13,992 bases of DNA, from contig JAFGIC010000512.1 in assembly GCA_016929815.1 (NCBI GenBank), forward strand, positions 1-13,992. Reading direction: 5' to 3'. This DNA comes from Deltaproteobacteria bacterium (GTDB lineage: Bacteria > Desulfobacterota > DSM-4660 > Desulfatiglandales > HGW-15). Positions 6,235 to 13,897 of this stretch are shown here, one piece after another; the first letter of the stretch is position 1; each line of letters opens with the position of its first letter. The notes beneath the pieces were generated by a model. That model was not told where the DNA came from. It saw only the letters and a list, made by a program, of their open reading frames with translations, and searched no databases. Both the position numbers and the translations under genes were made by a program.

Positions 6235-9200
6235 TCACGCAGCCAGTGCCTCTACCTCGCTCAATAACTCCTTGAAATTGAAGTGTTTGTGGCTGATGGC
6301 CCCTGAAGGACATGTTGCCGCGCACGCGCCGCAGCCCTTGCACAGGGCCTCGTTGACATGTGACCTGTGCTGGGGTTCAATGATCGAAGGCGCCCCGTAG
6401 GCGCATATCTTCACGCAGAGCCCGCAGCCTGAGCATATATCCTCATCAACGATGGCTATTGTAGGTTCTATCTCGGTTTTGCCCAGGGCCAGGCGGCTCA
6501 ATACCTCTGAGGCCGCTGCCTTGGCGTGGGCCACGCTGTCCGGGACATCTTTAGGACCTTCACAGCACCCTGCCAGAAAGACGCCTTCTGTCATTGTCGA
6601 TACCGGGCCAAGCTTAATATGCTGTTCCATGAAGAAACCGTCCGCCCTCTTGTTGAGCAGGAAGATACGGGCGATGTCATCAGAATCGTCTCTGGGTTGC
6701 ATGGCCACGAGAAGGATGACCATGTCAACAGGCACTCTTAACATCTTCGGGATAAGGCTGTCTTCCACTGATACTATAAGCTTTCCCTGTTCCTCTTCGT
6801 TAATAGCTTTATCCGTCACACTTGTCGCCTTGCCACGAATAAACTTGACACCATCTTCCGATGCAACCCTGTTGTAGAATTCTTCACAACTTTCTCCAAA
6901 AGAACGCATGTCGATATACATCTCATAGACATCCGCCCCTATCTTGTCTTTGATCAGGTGGGCGAATTTGAGCCCGGCAGTGCAACAAACCCTGGAGCAA
7001 TACTCATGGTAATTTTTGTCCCTGCTGCCGACGCAATGAACTATTGCTATACTTTCGGGTACTTCGCCGTTTTTCATGCGTATCTGGCCGCCTGTGGGCC
7101 CTGTCGGTGAGTTTATACGTTCAAATTCCAGAGAGGTCATAACATTGTCATACTTTTTGTAACCTAACTGTTTAATAACGGACGGATCAAAGGTGTCATA
7201 TCCTGTGGCGACGATAATATTTCCCACATCAAGTTCTACTATCTCATCCTTCATATTTAGATTGACGGCATTTACCCCGCACCGTCTTGCGCATTCACCG
7301 CACTGGATGCATCCCTCGATTTGGCCTGCAAGACATCGTCCTGCTTCTCTTCTGGCTTCGTTGACGCCGAGGCCCAGGGAAACTTCCTTGAATCCCAGGA
7401 TTCTTTCCCGGACAGGCAGTTCGGGCATTTTTGCGCGTTCTATTTTGGGATACTTATTCTTAAGTCCGGTTATTTCTGTTTCAGTAAGTTCTTCTTTTAC
7501 CTGCTTTTCAGGGCGCCATTCAAGGGATTCATCCTTGAGGTAACGATCAATATAAACAGCCGCAGTTTTACCAGCGGCTATGGCATCGATGACATATCCG
7601 GGGCCTGTAACTGCATCGCCTCCGGCAAATATCCCTTCTATGTTGGTCGCTCCTGTTTCAGTGGAAATATTTATTGTCCCGTTTTTACCAAGGGCAATGC
7701 CGATCTTTTTTGTAAAATCCGTCTCAGGAACCTGACCGAGTGCGGTAATAACAGTATCTGCTGGTATTGTAAATTCAGAGCCTTCTATAGGCATGGGCCT
7801 TGGCCGGCCGCTTGAATCTGGCGCTTGCAGCTCCATCCTGATACATTCCATTTGAGAAAGTGTGTCCTCCTCTGACATGAAGCAGACTGGGGATGTCAGG
7901 TATTCAATTTTAATACCTTCCTCTTTTGCAGCTTCAATCTCCTCCGGGGCCGCCGGCATTTCATTTATTGTACGGCGATAGACTATGGTCACTTCTTCCG
8001 CGCCGAGCCGCAATGCAGTTCTTGCGCAGTCAACGGCGGTGTTTCCTCCGCCTATAACTGCCACTTTTCGGCCTAATGGAATATTCTCACCGAGGGCTGC
8101 GCTTCTGAGAAATGACACCCCTTCGATGACACCAGGCAGGTCTTCATTTTTTATGCCGAGTTTCATTTTTCCCTGGGCGCCGACGGCAATATAAACGGCG
8201 TCATAATCATTCTGCAGCTCGGAAATCGGGACATCCTTGCCAACAATAACCCCTGTCCTGATATCAGCGCCGAGTCTTTTTATATAGTTGATCTCCTTAT
8301 TCAATACATCTTTGGGGAGGCGGTATTCCGGGATTCCGTAGCGAAGCATTCCACCGGCCTGGGGGAGCGATTCAAATACGGTAACGCTGTGCCCGAGCAT
8401 TGCAAGATCATGGGCCGCGGAAAGGCCTGAAGGACCTGCTCCTATGACAACCACAGTTTTGCCGGTCTTTTCAATCTCAGGGATATCTAGGTCATCAGCA
8501 TCGACCTGTTCATCGGCAAAGCGTTTAAGGTCGCGGATGGCAACCGGCTTGTCTATATTATTACGGTCGCATGCGACTTCACAAGGCGCGTAGCATACCC
8601 TTCCGCAGGTAGATGGGAAAGGATTGGTGGATCTTATGAGCATATAGGCTTCTTTGAATCGTCCGTCCGCAATCAGCTTAACATAACCCGGGACATTTGT
8701 ATTGATGGGGCATGCGTACATGCATGACGCCTTGCAAGGCCTGTCCTCTCTTCTATCGATAACTGCCTTGTTTGGAACCGCCTGGGGAAAGGGTATATAA
8801 ACGGCCTTCCTGTCGGCAAGCATCATATCGAATTCATTTTTCATTACCACGGGGCAAGAGTCAAAGCAGAGCCTGCACCCGGTGCACTTTGTTTGATCGA
8901 TGTACTTGGCTTTTTTACGTATTTTTGACTGAAAGTTGCCTGTAAAGCCGGAGACCTCCTCTACAACGCTATAGTTAAGGAGGTTTATGTTGCGATGAGA
9001 TCCGGTGTCGCTCATCTTAGGCGTCGTGATACAGGCAGCACAGTCAAGAGTTGGAAAGGTCTTGTCAAACTGGATTATATGACCGCCTATGGAAGATGTC
9101 TTTTCCACAAGATGAACCTTGTATCCCCCGTTGGCAATATCCATTGAGGCCATCATACCGGCAATCCCGCCGCCCACAACAAGTGTATCTTTCTTGATTT

Positions 9201-9615
9201 CAACTTCCTTGGTCTCCAGGGGTTGATGATAGATGACCCTGCTTACGGCGGCAGCGACAATATCTTTGGCCTTTTCCGTGGCGCCTTCTTCATGAACCCA
9301 GCTGCAGTGTTCCCTGATGTTTGCATTCTGATAAAGAAAAGGATTGAGGCCCGCCTCGGCTACAACACGGCGAAAGGTCTTTTCGTGCATGTTGGGCGAG
9401 CAGGCTGCTACCACAACCCTGTTCAAATTATATTCTTTTATGTCATTGCGGATTTGCTCCTGCCCGGGATCGGAACAGGTGTACATATAATCCCTGGCCA
9501 TAACAACGCCCGGGAGTTTAGAGGCGAATTCTGCGACTTCCTTTACTCTTACGGTCTTGGCTATGTTAAATCCACAATGGCATATATATACTCCAATGCG
9601 TATTTCTTTTTTCAT
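6235..9615 (-). CDS. hdrA: HdrA with inserted GltD/NfnB-like NAD(P)H oxidoreductase module
   Basis: This 1126-residue fusion contains a whole HdrA, the FAD subunit that bifurcates electrons in heterodisulfide reductase complexes, interrupted by a second flavoprotein. HdrA parts: N-terminal domain with HCG (13-15), YTCSDPGQ and ACSPNMHEKT; FAD motif GGGIAGMMAS (148-157); DCAACITTPKM (191-201); a ferredoxin motif C244/C247/C250/C254; its partner C769/C772/C775/C779; then GNIIVATGYD, HCVGSRD and the C-terminal 2x[4Fe-4S] ferredoxin (C1061-C1071, C1092-C1102). The insert (about 288-700) is GltD-like, with N-terminal cysteines (C294-C349), FAD motif IGAGPSG (391-397), nucleotide motif IGGGNTAVD (521-529) and FAGGDAVTGPG (663-673). 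It therefore could accept or donate NAD(P)H electrons. It overlaps the HdrCB gene by ATGA, with an AGGTGAG ribosome binding site, and is the last gene of the operon. The reaction is inferred from the family. Confidence 0.93.
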   Translation of the reverse strand: MKKEIRIGVYICHCGFNIAKTVRVKEVAEFASKLPGVVMARDYMYTCSDPGQEQIRNDIKEYNLNRVVVAACSPNMHEKTFRRVVAEAGLNPFLYQNANIREHCSWVHEEGATEKAKDIVAAAVSRVIYHQPLETKEVEIKKDTLVVGGGIAGMMASMDIANGGYKVHLVEKTSSIGGHIIQFDKTFPTLDCAACITTPKMSDTGSHRNINLLNYSVVEEVSGFTGNFQSKIRKKAKYIDQTKCTGCRLCFDSCPVVMKNEFDMMLADRKAVYIPFPQAVPNKAVIDRREDRPCKASCMYACPINTNVPGYVKLIADGRFKEAYMLIRSTNPFPSTCGRVCYAPCEVACDRNNIDKPVAIRDLKRFADEQVDADDLDIPEIEKTGKTVVVIGAGPSGLSAAHDLAMLGHSVTVFESLPQAGGMLRYGIPEYRLPKDVLNKEINYIKRLGADIRTGVIVGKDVPISELQNDYDAVYIAVGAQGKMKLGIKNEDLPGVIEGVSFLRSAALGENIPLGRKVAVIGGGNTAVDCARTALRLGAEEVTIVYRRTINEMPAAPEEIEAAKEEGIKIEYLTSPVCFMSEEDTLSQMECIRMELQAPDSSGRPRPMPIEGSEFTIPADTVITALGQVPETDFTKKIGIALGKNGTINISTETGATNIEGIFAGGDAVTGPGYVIDAIAAGKTAAVYIDRYLKDESLEWRPEKQVKEELTETEITGLKNKYPKIERAKMPELPVRERILGFKEVSLGLGVNEARREAGRCLAGQIEGCIQCGECARRCGVNAVNLNMKDEIVELDVGNIIVATGYDTFDPSVIKQLGYKKYDNVMTSLEFERINSPTGPTGGQIRMKNGEVPESIAIVHCVGSRDKNYHEYCSRVCCTAGLKFAHLIKDKIGADVYEMYIDMRSFGESCEEFYNRVASEDGVKFIRGKATSVTDKAINEEEQGKLIVSVEDSLIPKMLRVPVDMVILLVAMQPRDDSDDIARIFLLNKRADGFFMEQHIKLGPVSTMTEGVFLAGCCEGPKDVPDSVAHAKAAASEVLSRLALGKTEIEPTIAIVDEDICSGCGLCVKICAYGAPSIIEPQHRSHVNEALCKGCGACAATCPSGAISHKHFNFKELLSEVEALAA

Positions 9616-10769
9616 GATATCTCACCTGTAACACTATCTAGAATTTCAGTAATATCTCTTACCTCAAGAAGCCCGGATTTTCCCATATTCAGCACGCTGT
9701 CATCAAAATTCAGCATACAGTACGGACAGCTAAGGGCAAGGACTTCCGCCCCGGCCGCCAGCGCCTGATCTACTCTGATATTGGAAAGTCTTTCTTCCTT
9801 TGGGGTCTCCATCCATATCCTGCCTCCGCCTCCGCCGCAGCAGAGCGCGTCCTCGCGGTTATTATCAAATTCAATCAGTTGCAGATCAGGTATGCTGGAG
9901 AGGACCTTCCTGGGCTCTTCATATATCTTATTATGACGACCAAGATAACAAGGATCATGGTAGATAACCTTTTTGGGATAAGGCTTTTCAGGTCTGAGTT
10001 TTTCTTGTTCAATTAATTGCAGAACAAACTGGGTCATGTGTATAACCTCAAAGTCGGCGCCCAGTTCAGGATATTCATTTTTAAAGGTGTGAAAACAATG
10101 GGGAGATGAGACCACAATCTTTTTCACGCCCTTTTGTTTGAAGATTTCGATATTGGATTTTGCCAGTTTTTGAAAGAGGTCTTCATTTCCAAGTTTGCGG
10201 GCGCTTTCGCCGCAGCAGCTCTCCTCAGCGCCCAGAATACCGAAATTGACTCCGGCCTTTTTCAGAAGACTGACAGAGGCAAGGGCTATCCTTCTGGCAT
10301 TCCGGTCATATACAGGCGTGCAGCATGGAAAATAGAGGACGTCCATACCCTTTTCAAAAGGCGAAAGATCCAGTCCCTTTGTCCATGCGACTCTGTTTTC
10401 CCTTGTATCTCCCCAGGGGTTGCCCTGGGATTCCAGGCTTGACATGACGGGCTTAAGTGCCTTTGGCAGGATATCGAATTGCACTCCGACACGTCTGATG
10501 GCCCTCCAGATATCGATTATTTTCACCCCCCTGGGACAACGTTCTTCACAGGCGCCGCATGTGGCGCAAATCCAATTATCCTCCTCTCCCACCTCTGTAA
10601 GGAGACCAATCTGGCTGGTATGTATAATCTTTCTTACGGGAAATTCTCTCACAAGATTCCACGGACAGACGGCGGTACATGTTCCGCATTGATAGCACTG
10701 CTGAAGGGCCTCACCTCCGGCATTTAGAAACATATCCGTTGATTCTTTAAATGGGTTCACTGCTGTCAT
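9612..10769 (-). CDS. HdrCB fusion (HdrD-like) heterodisulfide reductase subunit
   Basis: This 385-residue protein joins an HdrC-type ferredoxin domain to an HdrB-type pair of CCG domains. The [4Fe-4S] motifs are C25/C28/C31/C35 and C68/C71/C74/C78. The second CCG domain is complete (C274, CC310-311, C348/C351). The first (C150, CC185-186) ends in SSPHC, where the usual CxxC has become SxxC (Ser222, Cys225), so that site may hold an altered cluster or none. By family it would take electrons from HdrA and reduce a disulfide or another acceptor. Start and stop overlap neighbouring genes by ATGA on both sides, and GAGG lies 7 nt before the ATG, so tight cotranslation with the FrhB-like and HdrA genes is expected. 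It is only distantly like the HdrD-like paralogue at 1724-2821. Confidence 0.9.
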   Translation of the reverse strand: MTAVNPFKESTDMFLNAGGEALQQCYQCGTCTAVCPWNLVREFPVRKIIHTSQIGLLTEVGEEDNWICATCGACEERCPRGVKIIDIWRAIRRVGVQFDILPKALKPVMSSLESQGNPWGDTRENRVAWTKGLDLSPFEKGMDVLYFPCCTPVYDRNARRIALASVSLLKKAGVNFGILGAEESCCGESARKLGNEDLFQKLAKSNIEIFKQKGVKKIVVSSPHCFHTFKNEYPELGADFEVIHMTQFVLQLIEQEKLRPEKPYPKKVIYHDPCYLGRHNKIYEEPRKVLSSIPDLQLIEFDNNREDALCCGGGGGRIWMETPKEERLSNIRVDQALAAGAEVLALSCPYCMLNFDDSVLNMGKSGLLEVRDITEILDSVTGEIS

Positions 10770-11887
10770 ATCGTTTCCTCTTGTTTGAATGTAGCAACAG
10801 GCAACTCCTCGTCTATGTTCATGCCGGGTATATATTCAAGTTTTTTCTGAACCTCGTTTCCGACTGACTGGAACAGGATCGAGAGGGGTATGCCCCTCGC
10901 ACAGGAACTCTCACACATACCGCACCCTACACATGAGGCTGCGACGTGGTTAAGCCTTGTGAGGTGATAGAGCAGTATCTCTGTAGGCATGCGTAGTGCT
11001 CCTTCCTTGTCTGCCCATCTTAAAATACGGGCAGGTTCAGGGCTGAAGGTCTCTGTCCTGAAAAAGCATACACGGCAGTAGCATATTGGGCAGGCTGTCT
11101 GGCAAGCGTAGCACCTGGTGCACGTGGCAAGTATATCGGCCATGTCGTTCATGGACTGCATCTTGTCCCTGAATTCATCGAACGCGCTTTCCCTTTTATA
11201 GGTACGGGCGTTTTTCATATCTTCAAGAACATCCTTGTGGGAAGAGGGCGCTTCCGCGGCCTCAAGACCAAGCTTTGCAGCGAGTTCATCTTCAAGTTTT
11301 ACAAGAACATCGTCTTCCATGCCGAGGATGCTCAATGTGATGTCGGCCTTGTCATGGGTAAACCTGTCGCATATCTGGCAGGCGGAACGCAGCCTGATAG
11401 GCGCATCCTCTTCTGCGTAATCGGTTTTTCCTGCGTATATATCCTTTAATACCTCTGTCTCCTTGGCAATAGCATCGCCTGATTCTTCCACAAGCTTTGC
11501 CCACTGCTCGATCTCAAAGGTGCCCGCGCAGTCTATGCCTATAATCACCAGGTTGTCCAGTTTTGCCTGGTTCAGTTTTACCAGTTCGATCAATGCCCTG
11601 ATCTCGCAGGGTTTAAGGACTACCCCAACCTTCTTGTCCGTTTCGGCGATGCCTACCTGGGATGCAAGCTTGGCGGAATTGATAGCCATTACGGGTGAAA
11701 AGGGGTTGACGCCATCCAGGTAGTCCACACCCTTAATAAGTGTCTGTGTTAATGTCTTTCCTTCTGAGATCCTTTGAGGAACCAGAAGGTAATCAATAAC
11801 TCCTTCTTCGAAAAGTTTTGTAAAAAAGGACTTTACTGTCTCAAAAATATCTCCGTTTTCAGATTTAAGAATGCTGTTTACTTTCAT
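10766..11887 (-). CDS. FrhB/FdhB-like iron-sulfur flavoprotein subunit
   Basis: This protein of 373 residues (from MKVNSILKSE) resembles the F420-reducing hydrogenase / formate dehydrogenase beta subunit family. The N-terminal half has the family pattern around VVLKPCEIRAL and IIGIDCAGTFE and a CQICDR segment. The C-terminal half carries two ferredoxin motifs, C256/C259/C262/C266 with additional nearby cysteines, and C319/C322/C325/C329. FrhB proteins bind FAD and one cluster and exchange electrons with F420; bacterial homologues in Hdr clusters are thought to link an external electron carrier to HdrA. No F420 biosynthesis or hydrogenase gene is in the window, so the carrier is unknown. A GTG at 11902 opens the same frame and would overlap FlpD by 11 bp, but the ATG at 11887 has GGAG at 9 nt spacing and is preferred. 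Confidence 0.85.
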   Translation of the reverse strand: MKVNSILKSENGDIFETVKSFFTKLFEEGVIDYLLVPQRISEGKTLTQTLIKGVDYLDGVNPFSPVMAINSAKLASQVGIAETDKKVGVVLKPCEIRALIELVKLNQAKLDNLVIIGIDCAGTFEIEQWAKLVEESGDAIAKETEVLKDIYAGKTDYAEEDAPIRLRSACQICDRFTHDKADITLSILGMEDDVLVKLEDELAAKLGLEAAEAPSSHKDVLEDMKNARTYKRESAFDEFRDKMQSMNDMADILATCTRCYACQTACPICYCRVCFFRTETFSPEPARILRWADKEGALRMPTEILLYHLTRLNHVAASCVGCGMCESSCARGIPLSILFQSVGNEVQKKLEYIPGMNIDEELPVATFKQEETI

Positions 11888-11891
11888 ATTA

Positions 11892-12389
11892 TTATTCTCC
11901 ACGTGGCGAGTTTATAGTTTTCGGTTTCCATCCGCCTTTGGCAGACTTCCATATATCCCAGGGGTTTTTCATGGGATTGGGGCCTTTTGCCTTGAGTGCT
12001 TCTACCATCTCAAATATTACATCCCTGAACATTACACCGTCGCTTGCGCTTATCCACCTCAGCCAGACTCTGTCTTCATCGATCCCAAGGGCCCTGAGCT
12101 GTGCGTGCAATATTATCATCTTTCGTCTTGCCTTGTAATTCCCTGATTGGTAGTGACAGTCACCCAGGACGCAACCTCCTACAAGGACGCCGTCAGCTCC
12201 GTCAAGAAGCGCCTTTATTATATACACGGGATCTACAGACCCGGAACACATGGTGCGTATTGTGCGGACATTTGTGGGGTAAGCCAGCCTGGATGTGCCG
12301 GCAAGATCCGCGGCTTTATAGCTGCACCAGTGGCATAGAAAAGCAACTATCTTTGGTTCAAAATTATCTTTATCAATTTGATTTGACAT
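11892..12389 (-). CDS. mvhD: FlpD/MvhD hydrogenase-type [2Fe-2S] electron-transfer subunit
   Basis: This 165-residue protein is a typical MvhD/FlpD (delta subunit) member. It contains FLCHWCSYKAADLAG near the N-terminus, MCSGSVDP (47-54) and GGCVLGDCHY (71-80). The five conserved cysteines C19, C22, C48, C73 and C78 bind the [2Fe-2S] cluster that passes electrons between a donor module and HdrA. It is the first gene of the four-gene Hdr operon. The predicted start is about 33 nt before its ATG, and AAGGG lies a rather long 11 nt upstream. The following FrhB-like gene starts 4 bp after its stop. The C-terminal 25 residues are an ordinary polar tail. Standalone FlpD with HdrA normally implies a catalytic partner such as a hydrogenase or formate dehydrogenase, not visible here. 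Confidence 0.92.
   Translation of the reverse strand: MSNQIDKDNFEPKIVAFLCHWCSYKAADLAGTSRLAYPTNVRTIRTMCSGSVDPVYIIKALLDGADGVLVGGCVLGDCHYQSGNYKARRKMIILHAQLRALGIDEDRVWLRWISASDGVMFRDVIFEMVEALKAKGPNPMKNPWDIWKSAKGGWKPKTINSPRGE
11897..11900 (-). promoter_or_regulatory. Ribosome binding site that decides the FrhB-like start
   Basis: GGAG on the minus strand lies 9 nt before the ATG at 11887. It overlaps the alternative GTG start at 11902, so translation most likely begins at the ATG and the FlpD and FrhB-like genes do not overlap. Confidence 0.65.
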
Positions 12390-12428
12390 ATATTTTATTC
12401 CCTTGTGCCTCTAAAATTTTATCAAGGC

Positions 12429-12457
12429 ATAGTAGAGCACTCAAAAAGTTATGTCAA
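12429..12457 (-). promoter_or_regulatory. Sigma-70-type promoter of the Hdr operon
   Basis: TTGACA (12457-12452, minus strand) and TACTAT (12434-12429) are separated by exactly 17 nt. The predicted start lies near 12422, leaving a leader of about 33 nt before the FlpD ATG. No palindromic operator is obvious close to it. Confidence 0.6.
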
Positions 12458-12613
12458 TTATTTAATGGGATTCAGGCGCTAAAGGGACCAAATATGAAAG
12501 GGATTTTATGATTCGGATTTAATAAATACGACGCAACACAGAAAATGAAAACTGCCAGTGGATGTCCGGTAAAATCCGGATAAAAAATTCTCCCTTGATT
12601 GAGTGAGTGCGTA

Positions 12614-13150
12614 TTAATTTTTAAGAAGGCTGTTTCCGCTCCTGATCCATTTAATCAACGCCGGAAGTTCTTCTGCTTCCCATTCAGGCGATATGCGGAT
12701 CTTAATAAAATTCATAAAAACAGAGTCCATTACGGCAACAGCCCTTTCAATAAGGCCGGTCTTTTCATAGAAGAACCCATCAGGATCATCCTTCATGTCC
12801 TGAATGACCTTGGGTGTCTTCAGCATCCTGAAATTCATCCATCGGGAATCCAGCCTGAAGAAGAATTCGTCTTCCTCATTTATGGTCAGCCTGATTGCCG
12901 CCTTTGTTATCCTTTTGTTTTCCATTAAGGCAAAACGGGCCTCTTTCATCAAGGTATTGGCGCATGAACAGGTTACTGAATCCTCTATCTCATCGGTTTC
13001 AAGGGTAAGCTTCCCATCAACGGCAATCTCCGCATGCAGGCCATCCGCCGGATCAGGGATGCCGGCCTGCGTCTCGCTCCTGAACCATAGCCACAAAAGA
13101 AAATCCTTTCCAATAGTTTCAGTCTTTTCTACCTTATCAAGTATGTCCAT
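12614..13150 (-). CDS. RdgC C-terminal-half-like protein (second gene of a split RdgC)
   Basis: This protein of about 178 residues starts MDILDKVEKTETIG. It shows a conserved FLLWLWFRSE near the start. Later comes a segment that aligns by eye with the C-terminal half of E. coli RdgC: the stretch around KRITKAAIRL matches the RdgC AGKVVTKLAL region, followed by F-x-L-x6-FRMLKTPKV. E. coli RdgC is a ring-shaped DNA-binding protein (303 residues) that limits RecA loading. The gene begins one base after the stop of the upstream RdgC-like gene, with GGAG at 6 nt. Upstream ATG codons in the same frame (13168, 13162) would overlap that gene and lack this ribosome binding site. Together the two proteins are longer than E. 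coli RdgC, so this is a two-gene arrangement rather than a frameshift. The family call is from memory and alignment by eye. Confidence 0.55.
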   Translation of the reverse strand: MDILDKVEKTETIGKDFLLWLWFRSETQAGIPDPADGLHAEIAVDGKLTLETDEIEDSVTCSCANTLMKEARFALMENKRITKAAIRLTINEEDEFFFRLDSRWMNFRMLKTPKVIQDMKDDPDGFFYEKTGLIERAVAVMDSVFMNFIKIRISPEWEAEELPALIKWIRSGNSLLKN

Positions 13151-13151
13151 T

Positions 13152-13772
13152 TCAGTCTCCATTAACATTAAACGGTCTTATCGAATCCAGTATCCCCGGG
13201 TTAATGCACTGTTTTTCGAGGTTTATACCGGCAAGGGAATAGGGGAAGACAGGAGAGAGATTCAACCCGAATGTCTTGAAGAACAACTCAGCAAATTCGT
13301 CACATATCCTGTTGGAGGTTGTGCCGAAGATAAGCATGGAAGTCTGGGTGTTCCAGATCATATCATAGGTATTTGTCCTGGGGATGGCCCTTTTAAGAAG
13401 CCGGCTCATGGTTATTTCCTTTATCTCCCTTCGTCTTTCCTTGGAAAGGTATTCTAGGTTTTCCGTGACCTTTACCCTGTGTTCCTCCTCAAGGCAATGC
13501 TGCTTAAGGGCATTGGAGGGGACCTTTCTTGTGTCCGCCCTTAAGGAAAGGGAAAGGTATGGGTACATATGAAACTGCTTCTGTTGAAATTCAGTGTCAA
13601 AGATGTTCATGATGTTTACCCACCCGGTTGACCGATCCAGATCGGAATTTTCATCAAAACCTCGAAAAGAATAACGGATTATACAATCGACATAAGCCTC
13701 TGGATAATTTTCCGGCGGGGTTCCATTGACAATATATCTTGAGAAGCTTGCTGATCCGCGTAAAAGGCCCAT
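13152..13772 (-). CDS. rdgC: RdgC-like recombination-associated protein (N-terminal half)
   Basis: This 206-residue protein is similar to the N-terminal and central part of RdgC. The best match is residues 112-180, a charged helix ERRREIKE, then LLKRAIPRTNTYDMIWN, SMLIFGTTS and FELFFKTFGL-type segment ending PVFPYSL. These correspond to the RdgC sequence leading into LPRAFSRFSQ and PVVPLS. The N-terminus starts MGLLRGSASFSRY, as in deltaproteobacterial proteins annotated as RdgC. RdgC binds double-stranded DNA without sequence preference and modulates RecA. The start is supported by GGGGAGG at 4 nt. The promoter upstream is strong and carries a TTGCAATATTGC-type site at its start point, suggesting repression. 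The next gene supplies the missing C-terminal half, and the two products probably act together. Confidence 0.75.
   Translation of the reverse strand: MGLLRGSASFSRYIVNGTPPENYPEAYVDCIIRYSFRGFDENSDLDRSTGWVNIMNIFDTEFQQKQFHMYPYLSLSLRADTRKVPSNALKQHCLEEEHRVKVTENLEYLSKERRREIKEITMSRLLKRAIPRTNTYDMIWNTQTSMLIFGTTSNRICDEFAELFFKTFGLNLSPVFPYSLAGINLEKQCINPGILDSIRPFNVNGD
13157..13160 (-). promoter_or_regulatory. Ribosome binding site that decides the second RdgC start
   Basis: GGAG on the minus strand lies within the last codons of the upstream gene, 6 nt before the ATG at 13150. It makes this the preferred start over two in-frame ATGs further upstream. Confidence 0.6.
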
Positions 13773-13846
13773 AATTCCTCCCCATAAATCTGTCCTGTAA
13801 TTTTAATAACATGTAACTATCAGAAATAAATAGAAAAAATGACTAT

Positions 13847-13860
13847 TTGCAATATTGCGT
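13847..13860. promoter_or_regulatory. TTGCAATATTGCGT operator-like site at the rdgC promoter
   Basis: This 14-bp site matches 12 of 14 positions of the perfect palindrome TTGCAATATTGCAA found at 1660-1673. Its centre lies about 8 bp downstream of the predicted rdgC transcription start, where a bound protein would block RNA polymerase. Confidence 0.55.
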
Positions 13861-13868
13861 AACAAGGG

Positions 13869-13897
13869 ATATTAGAAGATGGGTCTATGGGTGTCAA
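13869..13897 (-). promoter_or_regulatory. Sigma-70-type promoter of the split rdgC genes
   Basis: TTGACA (13897-13892, minus strand) is followed after exactly 17 nt by TAATAT (13874-13869). The predicted start is near 13862, about 90 nt before the ATG at 13772. The remaining upstream sequence to the window edge is AT-rich with no recognised gene. Confidence 0.65.

Noticed and set aside
7321..7815. Long plus-strand open frame inside the HdrA fusion gene
   Set aside because: It lies antisense to strongly conserved HdrA-GltD coding sequence, has no family motifs and no supporting ribosome binding site. The same applies to the other plus-strand open frames across the window.
6235..12389. Selenocysteine (in-frame TGA) in the Hdr or FlpD genes
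   Set aside because: All expected redox positions in FlpD and HdrA are occupied by cysteine codons, and the gene ends coincide with overlapping starts or a terminator.
12397..12411. Possible sigma-54 promoter before FlpD (AGGCAC on the minus strand)
   Set aside because: The -24-like AGGCAC is present but the position 10 nt after GG is TA instead of GC, and a TTGACA-N17-TACTAT promoter fits better.
12562..12582. TCCGG/CCGGA stem as terminator after the RdgC genes
   Set aside because: The stem is only 5 bp and has no T-tract in the minus direction.
12614..13772. rdgC broken by a frameshift
   Set aside because: The second frame has its own GGAG ribosome binding site and starts one base after the first stop. 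The combined length exceeds a single RdgC, so two genes are more likely than a broken one.
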